A stretch of 64,000 bases of DNA, taken from assembly GCF_963678635.1 (NCBI RefSeq), contig NC_087068.1:5107079-5171078 (forward strand), read 5' to 3'. Numbering within the stretch: position 1 is the stretch's first letter; the number at the start of each line of letters is the position of its first letter. A program made the translations under genes and the position numbers. A model generated the notes under the pieces. It was not told the origin of the DNA and did not search any database. It was given only the letters and a program-made list of their open reading frames with translations. This document shows positions 1 to 12,235 of the stretch, in pieces. The stretch comes from Symsagittifera roscoffensis (Eukaryota; Xenacoelomorpha; Acoela; Convolutidae).

Positions 1-29
1 TGTTTTTCTTGGGTACTATACTACTTTTT

Positions 30-206
30 GTTTGGTTTTATATATATCTTTAAGTGTTTTTGGTCACAAACCTCTCATGGAACGAGGGAATGGCCGATCC
101 CCCCACCCTTCCTGATTCGTGAATTTTCGGTCTTAACCAAGTTAAAAAGGTATTCACGGTAATCCGGAAGGCTTCCGCGTTCCGAACTACCCTTCCGCCC
201 CGGCCG
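30..206 (-). repeat. Inverted copy of the segment following gag-N in R2 and R3
   Basis: Read on the minus strand this stretch matches the sequence after the truncated gag reading frames at about 33,480-33,690 and 39,125-39,330. Shared pieces are the words around GACCGAAAATTCACG, TTTTTGGTCA and the GGAAGGCTTCCGCG palindromic area. It is diverged from both. Bases 207-407 carry no gene that I can see. Confidence 0.6.
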
Positions 207-407
207 TTTCTGACGTTTCTCAGAAATGTTACGTAATCACTTCGAAAAATTAAAAATTAGCAATTTCCGAATCCTTTAACCTTCACGTTTTGTTCAATCG
301 TTCAAATAACGTTCTTAATTCTTAATAATCACCAATCCGGAAGGCTCGCTGCTAAAAATTCGAATTCTGCAGAGATTGCATTTTTCACATTCTGGTCGAA
401 TGTCACA

Positions 408-736
408 GTTGATCCATCTGAAATGGATCAAAGTTCCACTGTCCAATAAAAAAGTAACTTAACGGATTGTTCCGAACCTGTTTTTAACGGCGTTCGTGTA
501 TTTTGGGTATTTTGAGACCTAAGTATGGGGACGTTTTTATTTTCTAGAGTGGGGGGGGGGTATTTTGGTAGAGGCCCTTAAGCTGTAACGGGTTCTGGTC
601 TCATGTCGCAAGCGAACCGAATTGGCTCCGACCGTTTTTGAGGTAGAAAAACACAAGAGATAGTGTCCCTGACTCTTGAGCCAATGATTATAGGGCCTAT
701 TTTTCTTAAGCCTCATATGTGACCGAAGTAGGCGAC
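408..736 (+). repeat. Segment A, copy 1, upstream of the LTR-like repeat
   Basis: This segment opens with a perfect 9-bp inverted repeat around a 5-base loop (409-431: TTGATCCAT, then ATGGATCAA). It is repeated at 27,790 and 28,178, always with the same downstream order of motifs (GACCTAAGTATGGG, a G run, CCTCATATGTGACCG). At 409 and 28,178 it leads straight into TGTTACATAG. It could be the outer part of a longer LTR or an adjoining non-coding segment. Confidence 0.6.
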
Positions 737-1183
737 TGTTACATAGTGTTGTTATGGCGCTCCTAGGTGTTTGTACGACATCATGACTACGGAGTCGAAC
801 CCACTTGACACAGCTCCGGGCTACATGCCCATTCTAGAGTACCGGTGGTACGGTTCAGCGGGAACGTGTAAACCTTCCGGTTGTACCGTGATAGCTTTTT
901 AAGAAAATTTGAGAAAACTTCCTGGTACGCTCTCCGAACGAGGCTTAGCTAACCGAGTAAGAGGGGGGGGGGGGTAACTAGGGGGACAAAAACACGAGCA
1001 AAAAGATAAAAAACGAAACAATAACAAGAAAAAAGTATAGAAAAAATAACAAACACCATAAAACAAAAATGACAGTGACTTTGATACCAGATTAGGTGGA
1101 TCAAACCTTTATATTAATCAAATAGTAAACCCGTACTGTTTTATAAGACCGATTTAAACAATCTAAACCAGTGACTTCAATAA
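737..1183 (+). repeat. LTR-like repeat, copy R1
   Basis: It begins TGTTACATAG, as do the copies at 28,507 and 35,924, and runs to just before the conserved GGTGCCC word. The 35,924 copy interrupts unrelated sequence exactly at this TG, which supports TG as a true terminus. It contains a poly-G tract and an A-rich stretch. The 28.5-kb copy lacks about 180 bp that this copy and the 35.9-kb copy keep. No clean CA terminus or target duplication was found, so the 3' boundary is approximate. Confidence 0.55.
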
Positions 1184-1203
1184 GGTGCCCAAGTGGGGGG
1201 CGT
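1184..1203 (+). promoter_or_regulatory. Candidate primer-binding site
   Basis: The word GGTGCCC followed by AAGTGGGGGGCG (CGAGTGTGGGGCG in the other copies) lies immediately after the LTR-like segment in all three copies (1184, 28,774, 36,348). This is the position expected for a retroelement primer site. I did not match it to a particular tRNA 3' end, so the call rests on position and conservation. Confidence 0.35.
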
Positions 1204-1234
1204 TGTTAAGGGTTTTCAGATAGCTTGCGACCTA

Positions 1235-1441
1235 GCCGGACCACTAGGAGACTTGACTGGAAGAGGTGACCAGCCGAGTGGGAAAGTGGTTCACAAGGAC
1301 AGAGCCGGACCACTAGGAGACTTGACTGGAAGAGGTGACCAGCCGAGTGGGAAAGTGGTTCACAAGGACTGAGCTGAACCGCTAGGAGACTTGACTGGAA
1401 GAGGTGACCAGCCAAGTGGGAAGGTGGTGCTGGTGTCAAGT
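1235..1441 (+). repeat. Three tandem 69-bp repeats in the leader
   Basis: Units start at about 1235, 1304 and 1373. Each carries GAGACTTGACTGGAAGAGG and GACCAGCC, then GTGGGAAAGTGGT. The other two copies of the leader, from about 28,815 and 36,390, have roughly two units. The unit is 23 codons long, so a minus-strand frame stays open through it. That is a property of the repeat and not evidence of a gene. Confidence 0.8.
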
Positions 1442-2262
1442 GCAGTGCACGTCAAGGGGACATCCAGCACGGGATCGCTACAACAAGAAGAGGACGCACA
1501 GGGGTGTTCTCAAGTTGGACAAACGGATATCGTTAAAATCCACGTTACTTTATAGGAAATAAGTGTGAAATTGGATAAGCGGAGCCCCATTGTTTTGAGG
1601 AAGTTTTTACACAAGCAGGCCTGGAAACAGGTCTACGGTTTTCTCTCGAGAGGTTTAGCACCCGGCGCTGAAGGGATTTTTTGGCTTAAGAGGGGGGCTA
1701 AAGAGGGAGGAGGTTAGAAGGGGGGCTGGTTAGGTTAAAGGTTGGTGGTTGTAAAGTGTAAAAAGGGGGGGACACCTTAGAGTAACTAATTGTTCGGCAT
1801 CGTCGATTTAGTTACATTATATACTTACACGCGCAGGTTATAAGAAGCGGATATCTAAATTTAACATCGAGTTAAGGTAGGTACCCTGGTCGGATCGGTA
1901 GGGGGGAACGGACATAGACAGTTTTTGTGATACCCCATAAGATCGCTAGCAGGGGGAGGAAAACACGTGGCAATCGGGTACTAGACATTTTTTCGGATAA
2001 AGGTTGACATCTGTCAGCTTTGAATTTTAGGTGGGTTCATCTCTCTGTTTTTGTAATTTTTCCTGTTTAAATTTTTACGTTTTGGTGAGAATTTGTTGTT
2101 GATATTTGAACGAACAGGTGATCACAAGATACCTGCGAAGAAGTTGGGGTTTCAAATAGCCTGAAACAACGAAAGGGAGATAAACACAGGGGGGTCAGTA
2201 TTTGGATTTTGGCCATTAAGATATATATTTTGGGAAAGTTTTTACTAGAGCTCAAGTGGTGG
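1442..2262 (+). other. Untranslated leader of R1
   Basis: Non-coding leader between the 69-bp repeats and the minisatellite. It is collinear with 28,930-29,790 and 36,550-37,400. Shared landmarks include GGGGGGCTAAAGAGG, ATCGTCGATTTAGTTACAT and GATACCCCATAAGATCGCTAGC. No ORF of interest was seen. Confidence 0.6.
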
Positions 2263-5200
2263 TACACGGTACAGTGGTTCAAGAGTCCCCACAACGAAGA
2301 AGAAGAGATCCTACTATCCAGACACTTGGTGACAAGTCTTGGGACAGTACCGAAGAAGTCTGTGACATTGCAGTCTGGGGAAAGTCTTGGAGCAGCGCAG
2401 TCTTGGGACAGTCTTGGGACGGTGTAGTCTTGGGACAGTCTTGGGCCAGAGCAGTCTTGGTACGACACAGTCTTGGGACACTGGTCTTGGGACAGTAGTC
2501 TTGGGACAGTAGTCTTGGGACAGTGGTCTTGGGACAGTGGTCTTGGGACAGTGGTCTTGGGACAGTGGTCTTGGGATAATAGTCTTGAGACACTAGTCTT
2601 GGGACAGTAGTCTTGGGACAGTAGTCTTGGGACAGTAGTCTTGGGACAGTAATCTTGGGACAGTAGTCTTGGGACAGTAGTCTTGGGACAGTAGTCTTGG
2701 CACAGTAGTTCCGGGACAGTAGTCTTGGGACAGTAGTCTTAGGGCAAGCGTCTTGGGAGTGTAGTCTTAGGGCAAGGGTCTTGGGACAGTGGTCTTGGGA
2801 CACTAACAAGAAGTACTGGGACAGCACTGAATAGTCTTGGGACAGTAGAGAGAAAGCTTGGGACAGCACGAAGAAGTGGGGTGACGGTACTAAAGGGTCT
2901 TAAGACAGGTCGAAATAATTGAATCAAAAGCAAAAGGACTATTCGGAACACGATAGTGTTAGGATCACGAATTAGTAGAATTTTAACAAAATCTTAGAAG
3001 GAACAGAACAGTACAGCGGTACACGGTACAGGGGTTCAAGAGTCCCCACAACGAAGAGGAAGAGATCCTACTATCCAGACACTTGGTGACAAGTCTTGAG
3101 ACAGTACCGAAGAAGTCTTGTGACATTGCAGTCTAGGGACAGTCTTGGAGCAGCGCAGTCTTGGGACAGTCTTGGGACGGTGCAGTCTTGGGACAGTCTT
3201 GGGCCAGAGCAGTCTTGGTACGACACAGTCTTGGGACGCTGGTCTTGGGACAGTAGTCTTGGGACAGTGGTCTTAGGACAGTGGTCTTGGGACAGTAGTC
3301 TTGGGACAGTAGTTTCGGGACACTAGTATTGGGACAGTAGTCTTGGGACACTAGTATTGGGACAGTAGTCTTGGGACAGTAGTCTTGGGACAGTAGTCTT
3401 GGGACACTAGTCTTGGGACAGTAGTCTTGGGACAGTAGTCTTAGGGCAAGGGTCTTGGGACGGTAGTCTTGGGACAGTAGTCTTGGGACAGTAGTTTCGG
3501 GACACTAGTATTGGGACAGTAGTCTTGGGACACTAGTATTGGGACAGTAGTCTTGGGACAGTAGTCTTGGGACACTAGTCTTGGGACAGTAGTCTTGGGA
3601 CACTAGTATTGGGACAGTAGTCTTGGGACAGTAGTCTTGGGACAGTAGTCTTGGGACACTAGTATTGGGACAGTAGTCTTGGGACAGTAGTCTTGGGACA
3701 GTAGTCTTGGGACAGTAGTCTTGGGACACTAGTCTTGGGACACTAGTCTTGGGACAGTAGTCTTGGGACAGTAGTCTTAGGGCAAGGGTCTTGGGACGGT
3801 AGTCTTGGGACAGTGGTCTTGGGACAGTGGTCTTGGGATAATAGTCTTGGGACACTAGTCTTGGGACAGTGGTCTTGGGACAGTGGTCTTAGGACAGTGG
3901 TCTTGGGACAGTAGTCTTGGACAGTAGTCTTGGGACAGTAGTCTTGGGACAGTAGTCTTGGGACAGTAGTTTCGGGACACTAGTATTGGGACAGTAGTCT
4001 TGGGACACTAGTATTGGGACAGTAGTCTTGGGACAGTAGTCTTGGGACAGTAGTCTTGGGACACTAGTCTTGGGACAGTAGTCTTGGGACAGTAGCCTTA
4101 GGGCAAGGGTCTTGGGACGGTAGTCTTAGGGCAAGGGTCTTGGGACAGTGGTCTTGGGACACTAACAAGAAGTACTGGGACAGCACTGAATAGTCTTGGG
4201 ACAGTAGAGAGAAAGCTTGGGACAGCACGAAGAAGTGGGGTGACGGTACTAAAGGGTCTTAAGACAGGTCGAAATAATTGAATCAAAAGCAAAAGGACTA
4301 TTCGGAACACGATAGTGTTAGGATCACGAATTAGTAGAATTTTAACAAAATCTTAGAAGGAACAGAACAGTACAGCGGTACACGGTACAGGGGTTCAAGA
4401 GTCCCCACAACGAAGAGGAAGAGATCCTACTATCCAGACACTTGGTGACAAGTCTTGAGACAGTACCGAAGAAGTCTTGTGACATTGCAGTCTAGGGACA
4501 GTCTTGGAGCAGCGCAGTCTTGGGACAGTCTTGGGACGGTGCAGTCTTGGGACAGTCTTGGGCCAGAGCAGTCTTGGTACGACACAGTCTTGGGACGCTG
4601 GTCTTGGGACAGTAGTCTTGGGACAGTGGTCTTAGGACAGTGGTCTTGGGACAGTAGTCTTGGGACAGTAGTTTCGGGACACTAGTATTGGGACAGTAGT
4701 CTTGGGACACTAGTATTGGGACAGTAGTCTTGGGACAGTAGTCTTGGGACAGTAGTCTTGGGACAGTGCAGTCTTGGGACAGTGGTCCTGTGACAGCAGT
4801 CTTGGGACAGCAGTCTTGGGACAGTGTAGTCTTGGGACAGTAGTCTTGGGACAGTAGTCTTGGCACAGTAGTTCCGGGACAGTAGTCTTGGGACAGTAGT
4901 CTTAGGGCAAGCGTCTTGGGAGTGTAGTCTTAGGGCAAGGGTCTTGGGACAGTGGTCTTGGGACACTAACAAGAAGTACTGGGACAGCACTGAATAGTCT
5001 TGGGACAGTAGAGAGAAAGCTTGGGACAGCACGAAGAAGTGGGGTGACGGTACTAAAGGGTCTTAAGACAGGTCGAAATAATTGAATCAAAAGCAAAAGG
5101 ACTATTCGGAACACGATAGTGTTAGGATCACGAATTAGTAGAATTTTAACAAAATCTTAGAAGGAACAGAACAGTACAGCGGTACACGGTACAGGGGTTC

Positions 5201-7136
5201 AAGAGTCCCCACAACGAAGAGGAAGAGATCCTACTATCCAGACACTTGGTGACAAGTCTTGAGACAGTACCGAAGAAGTCTTGTGACATTGCAGTCTAGG
5301 GACAGTCTTGGAGCAGCGCAGTCTTGGGACAGTCTTGGGACGGTGCAGTCTTGGGACAGTCTTGGGCCAGAGCAGTCTTGGTACGACACAGTCTTGGGAC
5401 GCTGGTCTTGGGACAGTAGTCTTGGGACAGTGGTCTTAGGACAGTGGTCTTGGGACAGTAGTCTTGGGACAGTAGTTTCGGGACACTAGTATTGGGACAG
5501 TAGTCTTGGGACACTAGTATTGGGACAGTAGTCTTGGGACAGTAGTCTTGGGACAGTAGTCTTGGGACACTAGTCTTGGGACAGTAGTCTTGGGACAGTA
5601 GTCTTAGGGCAAGGGTCTTGGGACGGTAGTCTTGGGACAGTAGTCTTGGGACAGTAGTTTCGGGACACTAGTATTGGGACAGTAGTCTTGGGACACTAGT
5701 ATTGGGACAGTAGTCTTGGGACAGTAGTCTTGGGACAGTAGTCTTGGGACACTAGTCTTGGGACAGTAGTCTTGGGACACTAGTATTGGGACAGTAGTCT
5801 TGGGACAGTAGTCTTGGGACAGTAGTCTTGGGACACTAGTATTGGGACAGTAGTCTTGGGACAGTAGTCTTGGGACAGTAGTCTTGGGACAGTAGTCTTG
5901 GGACACTAGTCTTGGGACACTAGTCTTGGGACAGTAGTCTTGGGACAGTAGTCTTAGGGCAAGGGTCTTGGGACGGTAGTCTTGGGACAGTGGTCTTGGG
6001 ACAGTGGTCTTGGGATAATAGTCTTGGGACACTAGTCTTGGGACAGTGGTCTTGGGACAGTGGTCTTAGGACAGTGGTCTTGGGACAGTAGTCTTGGACA
6101 GTAGTCTTGGGACAGTAGTCTTGGGACAGTAGTCTTGGGACAGTAGTTTCGGGACACTAGTATTGGGACAGTAGTCTTGGGACACTAGTATTGGGACAGT
6201 AGTCTTGGGACAGTAGTCTTGGGACAGTAGTCTTGGGACACTAGTCTTGGGACAGTAGTCTTGGGACAGTAGCCTTAGGGCAAGGGTCTTGGGACGGTAG
6301 TCTTAGGGCAAGGGTCTTGGGACAGTGGTCTTGGGACACTAACAAGAAGTACTGGGACAGCACTGAATAGTCTTGGGACAGTAGAGAGAAAGCTTGGGAC
6401 AGCACGAAGAATTGGGGTGACGGTACTAAAGGGTCTTAAGACAGGTCGAAATAATTGAATCAAAAGCAAAAGGACTAGTCGGAACACGATAGTGTTAGGA
6501 TCACGAAATAGTAGAATTTTAACAAAATCTTAGAAGGAACAGAACAGTACAGCGGTACACGGTACAGGGGTTCAAGAGTCCCCACAACGAAGAAGAAGAG
6601 ATCCTACTATCCAGACACTTGGTGACAAGTCTTGGGACAGTACCGAAGAAGTCTTGTGACATTGCAGTCTAAAGACAGTCTTGCAGCAGCGCAGTCTTGG
6701 GACAGTCTTGGGACGGTGCAGTCTTGGGACAGTCTTGGGCCAGAGCAGTCTTGGTACGACACAGTCTTGGGACGCTGGTCTTGGGACAGTAGTCTTGGGA
6801 CAGTAGTCTTGGGACAGTGGTCTTGGGACAGTGGTCTTAGGACAGTGGTCTTGGGACAGTAGTCTTGGACAGTAGTCTTGGGACAGTAGTCTTGGGACAG
6901 TAGTTTCGGGACACTAGTATTGGGACAGTAGTCTTGGGACACTAGTATTGGGACAGTAGTCTTGGGACAGTAGTCTTGGGACAGTAGTCTTAGGACACTA
7001 GTCTTGGGACAGTAGTCTTGGGACAGTAGTCTTAGGGCAAGGGTCTTGGGACAGTGGTCTTGGGACACTAACAAGAAGTACTGGGAGAGCACTGAATAGT
7101 CTTGGGACAGTAGAGAGAAAGCTTGGGACAGCACGA
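2263..7136 (+). repeat. Minisatellite array I (GTCTTGGGACAG-based) with higher-order repeats
   Basis: The monomer is mostly 14 bp, GTCTTGGGACAGTA, with variants ending CACTA, CAGTGG or GGGCAAGG. Superimposed is a higher-order unit bounded by a non-monomer block (GGTTCAAGAGTCCCCACAAC) at 2276, 3033, 4392, 5196 and 6569, giving spacings of 757, 1359, 804 and 1373 bp. Each unit also holds a conserved block with AACAAGAAGTACTGGG that shows as near-identical minus-strand ORFs at 2739, 4098, 4902, 6275 and 6998. The many short ORFs on both strands follow from a stop-poor 14-mer and are not called as genes. Confidence 0.9.
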
Positions 7137-7365
7137 AGAATTGGGGTGACGGTACTAAAGGGTCTTAAGACAGGTCGAAATAATTGAGTCAAAAGCAATA
7201 GGACTAGTCGGCACACGATAGTGCTAGGATCACGAATGAGTAGAATTATAACAAAGTCGTAGAAGGAACAGAAAAGTAGTTTTTCTTTTTAATAGCAAAA
7301 TTTTTTTTAGAATAGGATTTTGTAAATACCAATATTGTAAATAGAATCAATAGTAAATAGAAATC
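7137..7365 (+). other. Spacer between minisatellite and gag
   Basis: AT-rich spacer ending in AATAGAAATCATG. It is homologous to 32,740-32,964 and 38,400-38,603, which precede the gag start in the other two copies. Confidence 0.6.
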
Positions 7366-7836
7366 ATGAGACGGAGCAGGGTACCGTTGGCTGAAAAAAG
7401 ATCTATAGAATCAAAGACAAAATATAACTCGTCGCTACGTAAAACGACAGCTATGGGCCCAAAAGTAACAAGGAAGATTTTTTCAGTTAGCATGGTTAAC
7501 ACGAGGAGTAATACAGAGAACAAAACAAAAGAGGGCATGGAAGGGAAACAAGTGGAACCCGCCAACGAGATTGACCTAGAGACATCAGACCAGAGTGTGG
7601 ATGAGGTGGAGAAGAAGACGGCAGAGTCAACACCGATGCCGAATGCAGAAGAACCAATTCCAAAGTCCATGGTGTTCTCGCCGATAGACACTGTGGAAGA
7701 CACAACGGGCAACACGCCAGAAACGGTAAAGGACGAGTCTCAAGCAAAAAGAACGTCATTCACTGAAAGGTTGGCAATGATGGTCGGGATGAAACCAAGA
7801 GACATAGTGACGGAGGATCGACGGAGGATCGATTGA
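7366..7836 (+). pseudogene. gag: Gag N-terminal region of a Ty3/gypsy-like element
   Basis: A basic N-terminus (MRRSRVPLAEKR), the motif SVSMVNTRS at about residue 43, an acidic middle and a conserved tail (FTERLAMMVGMK near residue 144). Two more copies at 32,965 and 38,604 show the same landmarks, so the ATG at 7366 is well supported. The frame ends at TGA 7834-7836. The capsid segment expected next, recognisable at about 35,380-35,700 and 41,180-41,500, appears deleted here, because the sequence passes almost directly into the end of capsid. Structural Gag role is inferred from position; no catalytic motif is expected. Confidence 0.75.
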
Positions 7837-7881
7837 ATGGATTCGGGTCAGGCATGAAGGGTCGTCAAGCGATGATGCAAT

Positions 7882-9354
7882 TTGAAAAGGCAAAGGGACG
7901 ATGAATCGATAGACAGGTTCCTAGATAATCTAGAGAGCTTGAGACGAAGGAGTGACCCGGAAGAGTCCACCAACAGAAGAAACTTTAGCATCGCCTCAAA
8001 GTTCATTGATGGGGTAAAGAGTGATCACTTGAGAACAATGTTAGCAACATACTATACATTGTCGAAAAACAGTGCAACGACTCCAGAAGAGATAAGACAG
8101 AAGTCGAGAGAGTACGTGCTAATGAAGCCCAAGAAGTACTCACATTCAGATAACATGAATATGCAAGGGGGGAGCCAACCACGAAGGTCGTCATGGTACA
8201 AGCCTAGAGATGACATGGACAAACGTAGATCATGCGCGAACTGCGGGTCAGTTGATCATCACGTGGCAGATTGCACAACATACAAGCAGGGCATGAAGAG
8301 GCTGGGGTACGCACCAGATGAGGAGGACATGAGCCAGATGGAAGAACACGAGTACTATAGTGGCTTAATCATTAGGATAGGTGCAAGATGCTTCTTCTGC
8401 AATCAAGAGGGGCACTTTAGGATGGATTGTCATTTGCTTTGGGAGGCGGTCAAGAACCAGAGTTACCCCAAACATAAATTGGCATTAGCGGCGGTGCAGA
8501 ATCAGCGAAATAGACAAACCGAGTTTGAAGCAAAAAACTTAGAAGCACCGAGTACGGAACTGCCAACGAAGACAGTGAAGGCGGTAACGCAGGCTAACAA
8601 TGCGATAGAGGCCACGGCCAAGAACGCCCTAGAGATAAATTATGAGAAAGCGGCGTCAGAGGCGATCAACAAGGTGAAACAGGACCTAGCAACGAAGGAA
8701 ATAGAGCAAAGGTTGAAGCAAGAAATCGACAGACAGAGATTGAATGAGACCGTAAGTTGCTCGGTGCCAGTGCCAGATGCTGTAGTAGGGTCGACAAAGA
8801 GTGGAAATTACAACACTCTGAAAATGGTGACAGGAAAGCCATTTGGCATAACGAAAATCGGAGCCAGGATAATGTCGATAATCACTGTAGGTGGACATGA
8901 AGTGACAAGGAACTTAAGTGAACCCAGCGACCAGACAGTAATGCACATTGACGTATACGCAGACTACTTGAGTGCGATATGCCCACAGACGACATCTAGA
9001 GCCTTGAGGGCGCTGCTCACGAGAGGTGGCAGCAAGTCGGTCCGCGTGGACAACAGATACACAGAAGCTTATGGTTCGCATGAGGTGAAGTTGAATATAG
9101 ACGGGATAGACATCTACACGAAGACGATGATAACATGTGATGAAGATCTAGTGGGACAGATCTACGTGGGCAGAGAAGAATTGAAGGTAAGATCGATTGG
9201 ACACTGTGCCATGCTGGAGGAAGATACAATGCACATTGGGACAGAAGCAGACGTATCAGCACTCGTGCTTGACATAAGTGGCAAGAAGACTCACTTGCGT
9301 GGATTACTCGATACTGGTGCGGTCTTGAGTGTAATACCAATCGAAACTTGGTAG
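7882..9354 (+). pseudogene. gag-pol: Gag C-terminus with two CCHC knuckles, running into protease
   Basis: Residues 1-80 resemble the end of a capsid (RFLDNLESLRRRSDP). Two zinc knuckles of form CX2CX4HX4C follow at residues 118-131 (CANCGSVDHHVADC) and 170-183 (CFFCNQEGHFRMDC), the usual nucleocapsid module for packaging RNA. A long Lys/Glu-rich linker leads to the retropepsin active site LLDTGA near residue 477. The frame is the same as 7366-7836, broken by three TGA codons at 7834-7875, and a short frameshift near 7870 joins capsid remnants. It opens at TTG, so this is an internal piece of a larger reading frame. It stops at TAG 9352, in the middle of protease. Confidence 0.88.
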
Positions 9355-9357
9355 CGA

Positions 9358-9576
9358 ATGGGCTTCAACAAAGATGACTTGATAGACTCGAGAATACGGT
9401 TGTCAGCTGCTAACAAAGGGGCGCTGCGGGTGCTAGGCAGAACACCAATAATAGCCCTAAATCTGGGGGAACGCAATCTGTGGATGAGCTTTCTTGTAGT
9501 AGAAAACCTAGATGAGTCTGACCAATTCATTTTAGGTAGGGACTTCATCAGGAACTTCGACGTAACAATTGATTGA
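9358..9576 (+). pseudogene. pol: Retropepsin-type protease, second half
   Basis: This continues the previous frame after a single TAG codon. The hydrophobic segment MSFLVVENL and the C-terminal signature ILGRDFIRNFDV are typical of Ty3/gypsy proteases, and the DTG motif lies just upstream. It ends at TGA 9574. The same frame remains readable through TAA codons at 9637 and 9652 into reverse transcriptase. In-frame stops without loss of frame point to point-mutation decay. Confidence 0.8.
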
Positions 9577-9672
9577 AACAATGCGATGTTCAAGATAAGA
9601 AACCCGGATAGGAGGTACGCAATTAAACCGGTAAATTAAATAATAGCGAATTAAAATAAAGCACCGGTATTC

Positions 9673-11112
9673 TTGAGTAAGAGGGTGAGGCTAAAGGCGA
9701 ACGAAGCGGCAATCGTAAGCTTGCGAATGAAAACTTACAATGAACTAAGTGACAACAAGCAAGTATGCATTGTCCCGATTCCTAATAGTCAAAGTGCTGC
9801 TGTTTTAGGAAGATGCTTCTCGATAACCAAGAGCGGTCTCTGCGTCAGTGTCTTGTTGAATACTCTTAATATACCCATCACGATACAGAGGGGGAGGAAG
9901 CTGGTATATGCTTTACCCGTTAAAACTCGATATGAAATGACTGAAAATTCAAAACAAAATGATAGGGACAAAATTTGTTTCTTGAGACGATTGAAGAAAA
10001 TAAATGGTTCAGCAGGTCTTGTGAAATCACTTAAGTCAGAGACGGACGATGGACTATCGAGCTGTCGAACTTTCCGGAACGGCCCCTCACTAGATGAAAT
10101 GCAAAGTGACAGACCGGTCCTGTCGGAGATCGAACACTTAAGGGGCAAGTTGAAGGACGAACAGCTCGAAGGCATCAAGGACGTACTAGAGCGGAACGAG
10201 GATGTTTTTTCGAGACATAAGGCAGACATTGGTTGTTGTAGTTTTGTTGAGCATGAAATAGAACTTGGAAAGAATGCGGTACCACACAGGGAGGGCGCGA
10301 GGCGCATGACCCCCCACAATTCAGAGGCATGTAGGAAAGAAATAGAAACATTACTAGAGTATGACATGATAGAACCATCCAAGTCACCGTGGGCGTGTGG
10401 AGTAGTGATGGCCAAAAAGAAAGGCGACCAATTGAGGTTTTGCTGTGACTTTCGGTATTTGAACTCCGTCACGGTGAAGGATGCCTATCCCATACCTAGG
10501 ATTGACGAGAGCCTCTCGAAGTTAGGTGACCCAAAATTTTTCACAACTCTTGATTTAGGTTCGGCGTTCTGGCAAGTCCCGCTGAGGAAGCAAGACAGGG
10601 ACAAAACAGGGTTCGCTTGCGAGTTCGGGCTGTTTCAATGGAAACGGATGCCGTTTGGCCTCTGCAATGCCACAGCCACGTTTCAACGGTTGATGGCACA
10701 TGCACTGATAGGAGTGACAAAGAAGTACGGCAATCTGATAATGTGCTATGTGGATGACGTGGTAATAGCGACGCCCACACTAGAAGACCATATCGAGCGA
10801 CTGGACGAGGTGTTTGCATGTATGAAGAGGTCGGGGCTAAAGTGTAAACCGTCAAAGAGCGAGATACTCAAGGATTCGATAAAATACCTGGGCAGAATGG
10901 TGGACAGGCACGGCATCAGACCGGATCCAGATGCAGTGGAAGCAGTTCTAACTTGGAAATCGCCAAAAATGGAACATCATTTGATGAGCTTCCTGGGTTT
11001 TGCGAACTACTACAGGGAATTCATCAAGGGCTATGCGGACAAGGTATACCCGATGCAACAGTTAATGAGACACAAAGGCAAGAAGTTCACGTGGAACAAC
11101 GCAGCAGAATAA
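9673..11112 (+). pseudogene. pol: Reverse transcriptase of a Ty3/gypsy-like element
   Basis: After about 170 residues of linker the RT fold begins (CCSFVEHEIEL, then GVVMAKKKGDQLRFCCDFR). Motif A is FTTLDLGSAFWQ with the first catalytic Asp. Next come FGLCNATATFQRLM and motif C CYVDDVVIA with both Asp residues kept, at about 10,745-10,770. The thumb/connection motif LGFANYYREFIKGYA follows, where the frame ends at TAA 11,110. It copies element RNA to DNA in cytoplasmic particles. The TTG at 9673 is only where the open frame begins; the protein would come from a polyprotein. Confidence 0.93.
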
Positions 11113-11170
11113 TCATTCCAGAGAATAAAGAAAGAGTTGTGCGAGGCACCGGTGTTGGGGATGCCAACGG

Positions 11171-12235
11171 ATGTATGTGTTGGATACGGACGCGTCAGTT
11201 GTCGCGATTTCTGGAATTCTCCATCAGGAACAAGAATGGAACGGGAAGACAGTCTTAAGACCAATAGCATACGGAAGCAAAGTCTTGAGTGACACAGAAA
11301 TGAAGTACGGGGCGCCGAAAGCAGAGATGTTCGCGGTAGTTACTTTTGTCGAGAAATACAGAGCATATTTAGGCAGTGAACCGTTTAAGGTGCGGGTCGA
11401 CAACAGGGCACTCAGCTGGCTGAAGACGTACTCGATGGACCAGAGCTACATTGGGAGATGGATAGTTCGCTTGGATGGGTACAACATGATAAATGAGCAT
11501 AGAACAAGGGACAAACATCAGAATGCCGATAGCTTGAGTAAGAAGACGGAGTTCTACGAGAGGCAGGAACAGAGGGAGGCGGTCAGGCCCGAGATTAAAT
11601 ATGGCTTCTCCTTCATGGACAAAGAAACGTATGACAGTCTCCCATACACGAGATGGCTAGACAAGTCAGGCAAACCGATAGAGGATCATCCCGAATTACC
11701 GGAAGAGCTCCAAAAGAAAACGTTCTTGAAGAAGAAACGAGGGATACCGATAGAGATAATGCTCAAGTCAAAAATCGTGACAGAGACGCTCAAGGCAAAA
11801 GGTTATGATCTCAACCAGGTGGAAACGGGAGATACTCAGGTAGATGAAGACTTGTGGAGGTTACTTGAGAAATTGGCAGATGATAAACCCGTGAACGTAG
11901 GAAAAAATAGGGAGGAACCGGAAGTCACGATACTGGGAAGGAGTGAGACAGTTGGCATTGCAGACCCTCTAAGAGGAAGCGGTACTGATGGCAGAGAAGT
12001 CGTGCGGTCACTGGTTGACAAAATCCCTGATAACATACTTGAGCGGACTCAGGTTAGCAAGAAGAAAGTGGCGTTTAAGGAAGAAGCTGAACATCTGGGA
12101 CTAGGTCAAGAGTCCGGGAGTGGTCCACGTCCACGGAAGAAGAAGAAACCGGAGAAGAGAAATTGTCCGGGCAGTGTGAAGAATGGGATGAAGATTGGGA
12201 AAATAGCAGCGATGATCAGGATAGTCTATGCATGA
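11171..12235 (+). pseudogene. pol: RNase H and linker of the pol polyprotein
   Basis: The frame is shifted relative to the RT frame, with the break near 11,165 and an additional TAA at 11,110. The RNase H core is complete: LDTDAS, then KAEMFAVVTF with Glu, VRVDNRALSWL with Asp, and HQNADSLSKK with the last Asp. These are the four acidic residues that degrade RNA in RNA-DNA hybrids. The remainder is a charged linker of about 200 residues ending in a KKKKPEK run. A second frameshift near 12,150 moves the reading back to the RT frame. Confidence 0.9.

Noticed and set aside
2263-7136. CRISPR array
   Set aside because: Monomers are contiguous without unique spacers, and the genome is animal.
2067-7216. 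Many ORFs of 70-200 codons on both strands in array I
   Set aside because: They are translations of a low-stop 14-bp repeat and have no non-repetitive domain.
9673-9675. TTG as a true start codon for RT and other element ORFs
   Set aside because: These are points where an open frame begins after a stop. The proteins belong to polyproteins or start at later ATGs.
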